Made by a program: the position numbers and the translations under genes | Shown: one piece after another, positions 15,754-22,742 of the stretch | Layout of the letters: each line of letters opens with the position of its first letter | Position numbering within the stretch: the stretch's first letter is position 1 | Notes under the pieces: model-generated | What the model was told of the DNA's origin: nothing | Database searches by the model: none | Seen by the model: the letters and a program-made list of their open reading frames with translations, nothing else | From: CAMLIZ01 sp036231905 | Lineage (GTDB): Bacteria > Pseudomonadota > Gammaproteobacteria > Burkholderiales > Burkholderiaceae_C | Assembly: GCF_036231905.1 (NCBI RefSeq) | Contig: NZ_JAZARE010000001.1 | Span: 1 to 64,000 of the forward strand | Direction: 5' to 3' | DNA length: 64,000 nucleotides

Positions 15754-15822
15754 GCCTAACCCCTCCATCGAGCGGACATGCCCCGGCAAGCCGGGTCATG
15801 CCGCTCATGTCGAACGTTAGGC
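15754..15822 (+). repeat. attC site 26 (69 bp)
   Basis: R'' GCCTAAC (15754-15760), R' GTTAGGC (15816-15822). Common central stem. Confidence 0.92.
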
Positions 15823-15827
15823 CCCCT

Positions 15828-16301
15828 ATGCAGATGCGTCGTCGAGTCCTGAGCGGCATTTCAATGCCGCTTGTTCTGCCGTCGGTTTCGCGCGCTGGCG
15901 CGTGGTCGCACGAGAGCTTCGAGAACAATAGCGCGCTCGATTGGGTCGCTGAGTTTCAGGGGGCTCCTACTGGACAGTTTCTTCGTCGCACCCTGGCGCT
16001 CGGTACCTCAAGCGAGTACATCGAAAGCTTCGTCGGTGAGTCAGTGGTCGCAGCAGCTGAGGTGGTTGCAGCGAGTCTCGGTCGTCCATGTAAAGGGTTT
16101 CCCGAGGAACTGCGAGCCATAGTCGCCGAGTCCGGCGCGCAGTTTCGGCCGCTAGCATCGTTTGCTCGGCTTGCCCTCACCGGCGTGCTCGGTCCCAAGT
16201 CCGAACTTCGCCAGAACTGGAGCGTTCATGCGGAGAAGCTGTCAAGGTGGGAGGGGAGTGTCAATGAACTGCTCAAACGTTTGTCTCCGCCGGTGGCCTA
16301 A
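15828..16301 (+). CDS. DUF4259-like cassette protein
   Basis: A 157-residue protein. GAWSHESFENNSALDWVAEF near residue 24 matches the opening motif of DUF4259 (G-x-W-x-x-x-x-F-x-N-D/N-x-A-x-D-W). The first 23 residues are basic and hydrophobic and could be a signal sequence, including a twin-arginine-like MRRRVLSG. DUF4259 has no established function. ATG 15828 is 6 nt past the R' AGG. The stop is the R'' TAA (16299-16301). A second DUF4259 gene lies in the chromosomal part at 22,132. Confidence 0.75.
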   Translation: MQMRRRVLSGISMPLVLPSVSRAGAWSHESFENNSALDWVAEFQGAPTGQFLRRTLALGTSSEYIESFVGESVVAAAEVVAASLGRPCKGFPEELRAIVAESGAQFRPLASFARLALTGVLGPKSELRQNWSVHAEKLSRWEGSVNELLKRLSPPVA

Positions 16302-16364
16302 CCCCTCCATCGAGCGGACGGCTGTCGGCAAGCCGCCAGCCGCCGCTCATGTCGAACGTTAGGC
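16296..16364 (+). repeat. attC site 27 (69 bp)
   Basis: R'' GCCTAAC (16296-16302), R' GTTAGGC (16358-16364). The central stem resembles site 3 (GGCTGTCGGC / GCCGCCAGCC). Confidence 0.92.
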
Positions 16365-16369
16365 GCCTC

Positions 16370-16862
16370 ATGTCACGCCTCCTTCAGTCGATCTTCCGGT
16401 TCCTGAATCGCGACCTCACAGGCAAGATCTGGCAGAGCCGCAAGACCCATCCTTACTCCGGCGAGATGACCTACTTCGGTAGCAAAGATCCGGCGCCTTG
16501 CTACTGGGAAGCCGAGTTGTCCGTGCCGGGTCAAACCAAGAAGATCGGCGTAACCATGCAGGGCACGCCAGCTGGTCCCGAACCGTCGGAGGAAGCCTTC
16601 TGCCGGGCCATCCTCTCAGACCTGGATGCATTGTTCAAGCAGTGCCAGGCGGCGTTCGCGCCGATCTTTGCCCAGTGGGCGCGGCAACCAGTCCCTCAGG
16701 TTGCCTGGCGAGAAGCGTTCGTCTTGGATGGGTTCGAAATACCAACACAAGGCAATCCGGCAGCGTCATGGGAGGTTTGCTACTTCGTCGAGCCGGCAAA
16801 CCACCACCTTCACGGCGCAATTCGAAGGTGGCAAGGTCGTGAACATCCGAGTCGATGGCTAG
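16370..16862 (+). pseudogene. Cassette-encoded protein of unknown function, frameshifted near its end
   Basis: From ATG 16370 the frame encodes MSRLLQSIFRFLNRDLTGKI and about 145 coherent residues to WEVCYFVEPA. Near 16,800-16,812 it loses sense and runs on through the next attC to 16,969. The neighbouring frame instead gives TFTAQFEGGKVVNIRVDG and stops at TAG 16,860-16,862, a few bases before attC, which is where cassette genes here normally end. One inserted base accounts for it. The family is not recognised. Confidence 0.6.
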
Positions 16863-16868
16863 CCGGGC

Positions 16869-16937
16869 GCCTAACCCCTCCATCGAGCGGACATGCCCCG
16901 GCAGGCCGGGTCATGCCGCTCATGTCGAACGTTAGGC
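16869..16937 (+). repeat. attC site 28 (69 bp)
   Basis: R'' GCCTAAC (16869-16875), R' GTTAGGC (16931-16937). Common central stem with GGCAGGCC in the loop. Confidence 0.92.
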
Positions 16938-16972
16938 GCCACAGTCACCTTCCTCTTGCCTGCGAGTAAGCC

Positions 16973-17524
16973 TTGCCGCCGCCGCCGACCGACATCGCAA
17001 CGAGCATCGTTCAGACGCTCGTCATGTACTCGTTGGCCGAGCATCAGCTGGGTCACGCAAAGACCATTCGAGTAACTACGACAGCGCACTCGTTCAGGGT
17101 TGAAGACGATGGGCGAGGGCACGCCATAGGTCGGTCCGTTGAAGGCTCACCCTACCTCGACTTCATCTACTGTCACCTCGATTTCCCATACAAGGAACGC
17201 AAAGCCAAGCCGATTCAACTTCAAGGCCTTGGCATGTCGCTTCTAAATCGGCTCTGCGCCGAACTCGTCGTGACGGTCAGGAAGGCCGAAGCCACGCTGA
17301 GTCTCAGATTCGAGGGCGGACGCCTGGTGAACCACGAACTGACTGAAGCAACGAATACGGCCACGGGCAATACGGTTTCGGGCATCGTCCGCCCAGACCT
17401 TGTAGTTGCGCAACCCGGGCAGCGAGCTCTAGAACGTTGGCTTGAGGCGGTGTTGGCCGCAAGTCCCTCTTTGCAGTTGTTCTTCAATGGACAGAAGGTT
17501 GAGCCGCTCGAGAGTGGCGCCTAA
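16973..17524 (+). CDS. GyrB/GHKL-ATPase-like cassette protein
   Basis: A 183-residue protein resembling the N-terminal ATPase of type II topoisomerases. FRVEDDGRGHAIG matches the DDGRGIP motif (G1 box), and LQGLGMSLLNRLCAELVVTVRK matches the glycine-containing lid and the ALS-x-x-L-x-V helix of GyrB. The N box, normally E-x-x-D-N-x-x-D-E, reads YSLAEHQLGHA and lacks the Asn and Asp needed for ATP hydrolysis. It stops before any transducer or toprim domain. The start is probably TTG 16973, because an in-frame TAA lies 2 codons upstream; ATG 17,024 is the alternative. The stop is the R'' TAA (17,522-17,524). Confidence 0.62.
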   Translation: MPPPPTDIATSIVQTLVMYSLAEHQLGHAKTIRVTTTAHSFRVEDDGRGHAIGRSVEGSPYLDFIYCHLDFPYKERKAKPIQLQGLGMSLLNRLCAELVVTVRKAEATLSLRFEGGRLVNHELTEATNTATGNTVSGIVRPDLVVAQPGQRALERWLEAVLAASPSLQLFFNGQKVEPLESGA

Positions 17525-17578
17525 CCGCTCCATCGGGCGGAAAGCCTCCGGCTGCCACTCATGTCCCGAACGTTAGGC
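17519..17578 (+). repeat. attC site 29 (60 bp, degenerate, last of the array)
   Basis: R'' GCCTAAC (17519-17525), R' GTTAGGC (17572-17578). The arms have drifted (CCGCTCCATCGGGCGGAA and TGCCACTCATGTCCCGAAC). As the oldest position in an array that grows from the left, it may be inactive. From 17,579 to 17,847 I see no gene, attC or RNA. Confidence 0.85.
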
Positions 17579-17847
17579 GTCCCACCATCGGGGGCCTCAG
17601 CACGCGTCCGCCCCAGACCCTTGAGAGGCCGGCGCTGCTCGAAAAACCTGCAGCACACATCGCGCAAATAGCAGCGCCAATGAATGCGTTGCACTCGACG
17701 CGTCCATCGGCCAATCTCACAAGCCATGATCAGCTTCCTCACCGGCCCGACTCGTTTTCGCTTTCGGGCGGCAGCCGTCGCATGAGTCTGGCACCCCAAC
17801 CCTGTAAAGCGCTACCCTTGGGCCGCTCAACCACATAGGAGGTCCGA

Positions 17848-18234
17848 ATGCGAAGAGTCACAGGCATCGGCGGCATCTTCATGAGCGCCAAGGATCCGAA
17901 GGCGCTGTGCGCCTGGTACAAGAAGCACCTTGGCATCGACGTTCAGGACTGGGGCGGCACCGCCTTCACCTGGACCGATGCGCAAGGCCATCCGACCAGG
18001 GGCACCACGATCTGGTCAGTGAGCGCAGCGGACGGCACCCACTTCGCACCCAGCCGGTCCACCTTCATGGTGAACTACCGCGTCGAGGATCTCGACGGCC
18101 TGCTCAAGGCGCTGCGCGAGGAGGGGTGTGAGGTGCTGGACAAGACCGACGGCTCGGAGTTCGGAAAGTTCGGCTGGGTGATGGACCCGGAGGGCAACAA
18201 GGTGGAGCTCTGGCAGCCACCGCCAGGGCAATAG
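17848..18234 (+). CDS. VOC-family (glyoxalase/bleomycin-resistance fold) protein
   Basis: A 128-residue protein. FMSAKDPKALCAWYKKHLGI is the usual start of the first beta-alpha-beta-beta-beta module, and WVMDPEGNKVELWQPP the end of the second, with Glu as a probable metal ligand. Substrate unknown; the family covers lyases, dioxygenases and drug-binding proteins. An AGGAGG sequence precedes ATG 17848. It is the first chromosomal gene after the array. Confidence 0.85.
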   Translation: MRRVTGIGGIFMSAKDPKALCAWYKKHLGIDVQDWGGTAFTWTDAQGHPTRGTTIWSVSAADGTHFAPSRSTFMVNYRVEDLDGLLKALREEGCEVLDKTDGSEFGKFGWVMDPEGNKVELWQPPPGQ

Positions 18235-18361
18235 CGCCGCCACGGCCGGTGCACACCGCCGCACGCGCAGCAGCAACCCCCTGCGAACGGGTGCTCAAGT
18301 CCTTTTCCCGACGAGTGCGCATTCGGTACATTTGCGGCTCGTCCATTACAAGGGGAGGACC

Positions 18362-18796
18362 ATGAAACCACCAATGCAGCGCCCCACTGGCGCCTTCATC
18401 GCCGCGTCCTGGCTCGCGTTGTTCATCGGGGCGCTGACGTACCTGATCGGCCTGTGGAACGCCAAGATGCTGCTCAACGAAAAGGGCTACTACTTCACCA
18501 TCCTGATGTACGGGCTGTTTTCCGCGGTCTCGCTGCAAAAGAGCGTGCGCGACAAGCTCGAAGGGACACCGGTGACAGGCATCTACTTTTCGCTGTGCTG
18601 GTTTTCAGTGGGCCTGTCCCTGACATTGCTGGCCGTGGGCCTGTGGAACGCCGAACTGGCGCCCAGCGAGAAGGGCTTCTACGCCATGTCGTTCGTGCTG
18701 AGCCTGTTCGCAGCGGTGGCGGTCCAGAAGAACGTGCGAGACCTCGCTCTGCTGGGTGACCGGTCACCGGAAGCTGACACGCGGCCCGGCGGCTGA
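18362..18796 (+). CDS. YiaA/YiaB-family inner membrane protein
   Basis: A 144-residue protein with an internal duplication. Each half carries two hydrophobic helices and a conserved pattern, LIGLWNAKMLLNEKGYYF and LAVGLWNAELAPSEKGFYAM, followed by LQKSVRD and VQKNVRD. This is the yiaAB two-helix domain present twice. Cellular role unknown. AGGGGAGGACC precedes ATG 18362. Confidence 0.85.
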   Translation: MKPPMQRPTGAFIAASWLALFIGALTYLIGLWNAKMLLNEKGYYFTILMYGLFSAVSLQKSVRDKLEGTPVTGIYFSLCWFSVGLSLTLLAVGLWNAELAPSEKGFYAMSFVLSLFAAVAVQKNVRDLALLGDRSPEADTRPGG

Positions 18797-18864
18797 CCCC
18801 GATCGGCCCGGGCGGCATTCGGTTGTCGCTCGTGTCGTACGCTGGCCCACCGAAGGACACCAAG

Positions 18865-19083
18865 ATGAACATTTCCAGAATCGCCGCCATCGTTCTGATC
18901 GTTGGTGGGGTGCTTGCCCTGCTCTACGGCGGCTTCAGCTACACCAAGGACACCACCGCTGTGAAGCTGGGCCCGATCGAGCTGTCGGTGAAGGAAAAAC
19001 AGACGGTCAATATCCCCATCTGGGCCGGTGTGGCCGCCATCGTCGCGGGCGGGCTGCTGATCGTGCTGGGCAAGAAAGGCTGA
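18865..19083 (+). CDS. Small membrane protein, two helices
   Basis: A 72-residue protein. Transmembrane helices at about 5-24 and 49-67 flank a short polar loop (KDTTAVKLGPIELSVKEKQT). No signal peptide cleavage site is evident. Resembles DUF3185-like or other two-helix small membrane proteins, but I cannot assign it firmly. Confidence 0.7.
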   Translation: MNISRIAAIVLIVGGVLALLYGGFSYTKDTTAVKLGPIELSVKEKQTVNIPIWAGVAAIVAGGLLIVLGKKG

Positions 19084-19149
19084 AAGGGCCTGCAGACCCC
19101 TCGCGCTGAACACCCGCTCAACCTCAGGCACCGCCAAGGAATCAGCCCC

Positions 19150-19788
19150 ATGTCCATCCAGCTCTGGCTCATCTACCTTTCGGTCGTGCTGGCCGTCATC
19201 GCGACGCCGGGCCCCTCCGCGCTGCTGTGCATGACGCACGGCGCGCATCACGGAAGCCGACGCACCCTCGCGACGGTCCTTGGCGGGATCGTCGCCTCCC
19301 TCACGCTCATGGCTATGTCGGCGCTGGGGCTCGGCGCCGTGCTTGCTGCCTCCGACACCGCGTTCCAGGTGGTCAAGTTTGCCGGTGCTGCGTACCTCGT
19401 GCTGCTTGGCATCGCCGCGTGGCGTGCTTCACCTCCGTCAGCGAGCGAGGCGGCGCCCGCCGTCAGCGCCGGTGAAGGCGAACGAACACCGCTGCACAAG
19501 CTGTTTGCCAGGGGCCTCTTGGTCGGCATCGGCAATCCCAAGGATCTACTGTTCTTCAGCGCCCTGTTTCCGCAGTTTCTGGACCCGTCGGCTCCGGTCC
19601 TGTCCCAGTTGGGCCTGCTGGCACTCACCTGGGTTGGGGTCGATGGCATCGTGATGTTCGGGTATGCGGCCTTCGGCAAGAAGTTCGCCTTGGCGCTTGG
19701 TCGCATGGGCGCTGGCAGGGTCTTCAATCGGGTCGCCGGGGGTGCCTTCATCGCGGCAGGTGGCGTCCTTGCCGCCGTGCGCCCATGA
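19150..19788 (+). CDS. LysE/RhtB-family amino-acid exporter
   Basis: A 212-residue inner-membrane protein with six hydrophobic segments. IATPGPSALLCMTHGAHHG is the family hallmark near the N-terminus and GNPKDLLFFSALFPQFLD the second conserved motif. Members export amino acids or homoserine lactones; the substrate is not predictable here. The stop overlaps the ATG at 19,785, but the next gene more likely starts at 19,800. Confidence 0.9.
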   Translation: MSIQLWLIYLSVVLAVIATPGPSALLCMTHGAHHGSRRTLATVLGGIVASLTLMAMSALGLGAVLAASDTAFQVVKFAGAAYLVLLGIAAWRASPPSASEAAPAVSAGEGERTPLHKLFARGLLVGIGNPKDLLFFSALFPQFLDPSAPVLSQLGLLALTWVGVDGIVMFGYAAFGKKFALALGRMGAGRVFNRVAGGAFIAAGGVLAAVRP

Positions 19789-19799
19789 GGAGCCAGTCC

Positions 19800-20192
19800 A
19801 TGCACGAAGGCACATGCCACTGCGGGGCGGTCAGGATGACGCTGCCGGCTACACCCGAGGTCGCGACCGACTGCAATTGTTCGCTCTGCCGCCGCATCGG
19901 CGGCCCTTGGGTCTACTTCGAGTTCGGCACGGTGAAGATCGACGGGCATCCCGAAGCAACGGCCGAGTACGTCTGGGGCGACAAGACCCTGCGGACAATT
20001 CATTGCCGAACCTGCGGCTGCGTCACACACTGGGAGCCGCTGGCTCCCGCCCCGGGCGCCAAACACGGCATCAACCTGGGCAACTTCGATCCGGCGCTGA
20101 TCGCGTCGGTCCGGGTGCGGAAGTTCGACGGAGCCAACACCTGGAAGTTCTTTGATCAGATTGACGCCCTGCCGTCCACCGGTGACGCCTGA
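19800..20192 (+). CDS. GFA-domain (CENP-V/glutathione-dependent formaldehyde-activating-like) protein
   Basis: A 130-residue zinc protein. GTCHCGAVRM, CNCSLCRRIGG and CRTCGC supply the conserved cysteines of the GFA fold. The founding enzyme was proposed to help glutathione react with formaldehyde, but most members have no proven activity. ATG 19800 is chosen over 19785 because GAGGAG stands about 8 nt before it and the family usually begins HEGTCHCG. Probably co-transcribed with lysE. Confidence 0.85.
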   Translation: MHEGTCHCGAVRMTLPATPEVATDCNCSLCRRIGGPWVYFEFGTVKIDGHPEATAEYVWGDKTLRTIHCRTCGCVTHWEPLAPAPGAKHGINLGNFDPALIASVRVRKFDGANTWKFFDQIDALPSTGDA

Positions 20193-20265
20193 GCGTGCCA
20201 TCGCGCCGGCACGCTCTGGCGCGCCCGGTCACGCGCCGCGGGCCGCAGCTTGAGGCGCCGACAAC

Positions 20266-20733
20266 ATGCGTCGCGCCGCCCTGCTCCTGATTCGTGCCTA
20301 TCAACGGTACGTGTCGCCGTACAAGGGCTTCTGCTGCGCCTATCGGGGCCATACCGGCAGGGCCAGTTGCTCCGCACTGGGGTACCGCGCCATCCGCCGG
20401 CATGGCATCTTTGGCGGCCTTTTTTTGCTGCAGCAGCGAACCCACAAGTGCGGCGTGGTGCACCGGCGCCACAAGGGCACACCCATGCCCCGCCTGCATG
20501 CACAGCGCGGCCTCTGCGACATCGGCTGCGACCTGCCAGGGGGCTGCGACCTGCCGTCCTGCCACGGATGCGACTTGCCCGGCAGCAACAAGCTGTCGGG
20601 CGTGTGCGACTGCTTGAGCTGCTGCGATTGCGGCGGCTGCGACTGGCCGGATCGCAGGCGAAGGAAACGAGGCGATGAGAAGTACGTCTACATTCCTCCT
20701 CGGACAACAAGCCGATCCGTGCCGAGGACATGA
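20266..20733 (+). CDS. YidD-like protein with long Cys-rich tail
   Basis: Residues 1-62 match the YidD (membrane insertion efficiency factor) domain: LLIRAYQRYVSPYKG, CSALGYRAIRRHGIFGG and the final RTHKCG. Classical YidD proteins are 70-100 residues and lie next to rnpA; this one has 155 residues and a tail with repeated CDLP/CDC motifs (CDIGCDLPGGCDLPSCHGCD). Such extended forms exist in Burkholderiales. The tail could bind metal. No rnpA or yidC is nearby, so it is probably a second copy. Confidence 0.8.
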   Translation: MRRAALLLIRAYQRYVSPYKGFCCAYRGHTGRASCSALGYRAIRRHGIFGGLFLLQQRTHKCGVVHRRHKGTPMPRLHAQRGLCDIGCDLPGGCDLPSCHGCDLPGSNKLSGVCDCLSCCDCGGCDWPDRRRRKRGDEKYVYIPPRTTSRSVPRT

Positions 20734-20838
20734 ACCGCATCGTTTGCTGCGCCTGCCCTTCGGCCGCGTGGGCGCACTCACGGCTCACTGCCGCCGTTGA
20801 GCGCCATCTCCAACCGTCTCTCAAGGAGAGGACAAGAC

Positions 20839-21072
20839 ATGCAGGTGCACATCTTCAAGGGTCCCGGTCGGGTCTTCGGCTTCACGACGCAACCCACCGG
20901 CGACAACCTTCCGCAGAAGTTCGCGCCGTGGGTCGCCTTCAAGACCGTCGAGCTGCGGCGTGGCGAGCCAACGCCGGGTGTCGACGTGGGCGAATGCCTG
21001 GCGGACATAGAGGCCCATGGCGTGCACATCACCGATGCGCACGCTCGGATCACGGAAGAAGCGATTCGCTGA
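20839..21072 (+). CDS. Small protein of unknown function
   Basis: A 77-residue soluble protein (MQVHIFKGPGRVFGFTTQPT...) with an AAGGAGAGG ribosome-binding site before ATG 20839. No family recognised. A beta-rich first half and a helical end are suggested. Confidence 0.65.
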   Translation: MQVHIFKGPGRVFGFTTQPTGDNLPQKFAPWVAFKTVELRRGEPTPGVDVGECLADIEAHGVHITDAHARITEEAIR

Positions 21073-21129
21073 AACGCCGGCGGACCGTGCACCGGGCACG
21101 TCGAATACCATCGCGCCTTTTTGCGCGGC

Positions 21130-21462
21130 ATGTACTCGTCCACCTTCATCTTCGCCAAGGGCGACTACGACGATGAGTTCCATCGTCTCGACCAGGCCAT
21201 CGCCGAAGCGGCGCAGTCCATCCCGGGCTACCTGGGTGAGGAGGCCTGGGAGAACCCGGCCACCGGCCAGCTGTGCAACGTCTACTACTGGGACTCGCTG
21301 GAGGCGCTTGGCGCGTTGATGCAGCACCCGCGGCACCTGCAGGCCAAGGCGCAGCAGCATCGGTGGCTGGATGGCTACCAGGTGGTCGTGTCCCAGGTGC
21401 TCAAGACCTACGGCGACGGCAAGCTGGCGCACCCGCTGGCGGACAAGGCTGCTCCCCGATGA
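21130..21462 (+). CDS. Antibiotic-biosynthesis-monooxygenase-like (ABM-fold) protein
   Basis: A 110-residue protein. STFIFAKGDYDDEFHRLDQAIAEAA, then YLGEEAWENPATG and YYWDSLEALGALMQHPRHL, follow the dimeric ABM ferredoxin-like fold used by small monooxygenases and related proteins. Catalysis is not shown. ATG 21130 is preferred over the TTG at 21,121. Its TGA overlaps a downstream ATG at 21,459. Confidence 0.72.
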   Translation: MYSSTFIFAKGDYDDEFHRLDQAIAEAAQSIPGYLGEEAWENPATGQLCNVYYWDSLEALGALMQHPRHLQAKAQQHRWLDGYQVVVSQVLKTYGDGKLAHPLADKAAPR

Positions 21463-21584
21463 CCGCGCGGTTCACATGCCGATCGTGGATGCCGGGTCTG
21501 GCGAGCCGGCAGGGGCAGGCGCTGGTGCGCTCCGCTGCTCCTTCGCGGGCACCCGCCGCAGGCTGCCGGGGCCTTTACAGGCTG

Positions 21585-22073
21585 ATGACGTGGTTGTGCC
21601 TGGCCCTGGGCGCGCCATCGGCCGTGGCGGCCGAACCGCTGACCGTGTTCAACGTCGTGCTGCTTCAGTCCAGCACCGTGCTGGAGGAACGCGTCGCCAG
21701 CGTGGACGCGATGGCGGAGTACGTGAAGGCGGTGGAGGCGGCGGCGCGCGAGGCCGTCAGCGCGAGCAGCGCCCGGCAATCGGTGGGTGGTTTCATCGTG
21801 GTGGCGGTGCGGCCCGGCCAGCAGTCCAAGGTGTGGCTGGATTTCGATGCCCTGCTCGATCTGGCACTGAAGCAACAGATTGCCGCCAAGGTGGCCAGCG
21901 TGCAGCCGTTCGAGGCGCGCCAGGGCCCGGTGGTGTTCGCGCTCAAGGTGGCCTTGTGGGACGGCAAGGCCACCAGGCGGACCGTTCCCTTGCCAGCAGA
22001 ATGGAAGAACGCCCGGCGCGACGGTGCGCCGATGGAAGTGGGCGAGCTGGTCGACAGCCTCTGGGATCAGTGA
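21585..22073 (+). CDS. Exported protein of unknown function
   Basis: A 162-residue protein with signal peptide MTWLCLALGAPSAVAAEPLT when started at ATG 21585. The frame is open further upstream to ATG 21,459, which overlaps the previous stop, but that start would give a long, odd N-terminus. The mature part (EPLTVFNVVLLQSSTVLEER to VDSLWDQ) is unrecognised. Confidence 0.65.
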   Translation: MTWLCLALGAPSAVAAEPLTVFNVVLLQSSTVLEERVASVDAMAEYVKAVEAAAREAVSASSARQSVGGFIVVAVRPGQQSKVWLDFDALLDLALKQQIAAKVASVQPFEARQGPVVFALKVALWDGKATRRTVPLPAEWKNARRDGAPMEVGELVDSLWDQ

Positions 22074-22131
22074 CACGCCACCCCGCCCGCCCCCTGGCCC
22101 TGCCACACCAACCCTTGCAACGGAGCGCCCC

Positions 22132-22542
22132 TTGGGAACCTGGTCCACCCTTCCTTTCGGCAACGACGATGCCGCTGACTGGGCGTACGCGCTCGACGAC
22201 ACCGACGACCTGCAGGCCATCGAGCAGGCGCTGGCCGCCGTGCTGTCCGTGGGCAGCGACTACCTGGAGTCGCCCGAAGCCACCGAGGCCATTGCCGCCA
22301 TCGAGCTGCTGGCCTGCGTGGCCGGCAGGCCCGGGGACACCGAGACCTACACCGAAGCGGCCGACGCCTGGCTGCAGCGGGTGAAGGCCAAGCCGACACC
22401 GGAGCTGCTGAGCCGGGCGCAGCATGTGCTCGACCGCATCCTCGGCGACGATTCCGAGCTGAAGGCGCTCTGGCAGGAAAGCGACGAATACGACCAGTGG
22501 CTGGCGTCCATGGCCGACCTGCGCACCAGGCTGGCGTCGTAG
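22132..22542 (+). CDS. DUF4259-family protein
   Basis: A 136-residue acidic protein beginning GTWSTLPFGNDDAADWAYAL, a canonical DUF4259 opening. No ATG fits; TTG 22132 with CGGAGCG upstream is the best start and places the motif at the N-terminus, as in relatives. Function unknown. A cassette-borne relative is at 15,828. Confidence 0.82.
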   Translation: MGTWSTLPFGNDDAADWAYALDDTDDLQAIEQALAAVLSVGSDYLESPEATEAIAAIELLACVAGRPGDTETYTEAADAWLQRVKAKPTPELLSRAQHVLDRILGDDSELKALWQESDEYDQWLASMADLRTRLAS

Positions 22543-22742
22543 GTCCGCCGGAGCACCATGCCGGTGGACTACCGCAGCTTCACCGAGCCCGCGCCGCATG
22601 CGTGACCAGGCGCCGGGCAGCGGGCTGTTCGGCAAGCCGTATCTGTGGGCTTTGCTTGCGCGCAGGCGATAGCGCCTTACGCTTGGTGCCATGCGCGGGG
22701 GCGCGATGTCGCACCACCCGTGCCTGCCAGGGGGTTCACACG

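Larger units (their letters stand above)
1..17578 (+). mobile_element. Sedentary chromosomal integron cassette array (integrase end not included)
   Basis: Twenty-nine related attC sites in direct orientation separate 28 complete gene cassettes and the tail of another. R'' boxes (GCCTAAC and variants) and R' boxes (GTTAGGC and variants) are complementary in each site, and the arms between them pair with one extrahelical region. Near-uniform attC sequence is the hallmark of sedentary chromosomal integrons, in contrast to the mixed attCs of mobile class 1 integrons. Genes read rightward toward their attC, so intI and attI should lie to the left of position 1. The array ends at the degenerate attC at 17,519-17,578. 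Base composition is visibly lower in GC than the chromosome to the right, which fits transferred DNA. Confidence 0.93.

Noticed and set aside
1..17578. Regular repeats considered as a CRISPR array
   Set aside because: The intervals are 200-900 bp and mostly coding, the repeats have paired ends and variable central stems, and no cas gene is present. They fit attC sites.
1..17578. Possible prophage or genomic island with integrase
   Set aside because: No phage structural gene, tyrosine recombinase or tRNA-flanked end is visible in the window.
17579..17847. A tRNA or further attC in the gap after the array
   Set aside because: I found no cloverleaf-like sequence and no R''/R' pair.
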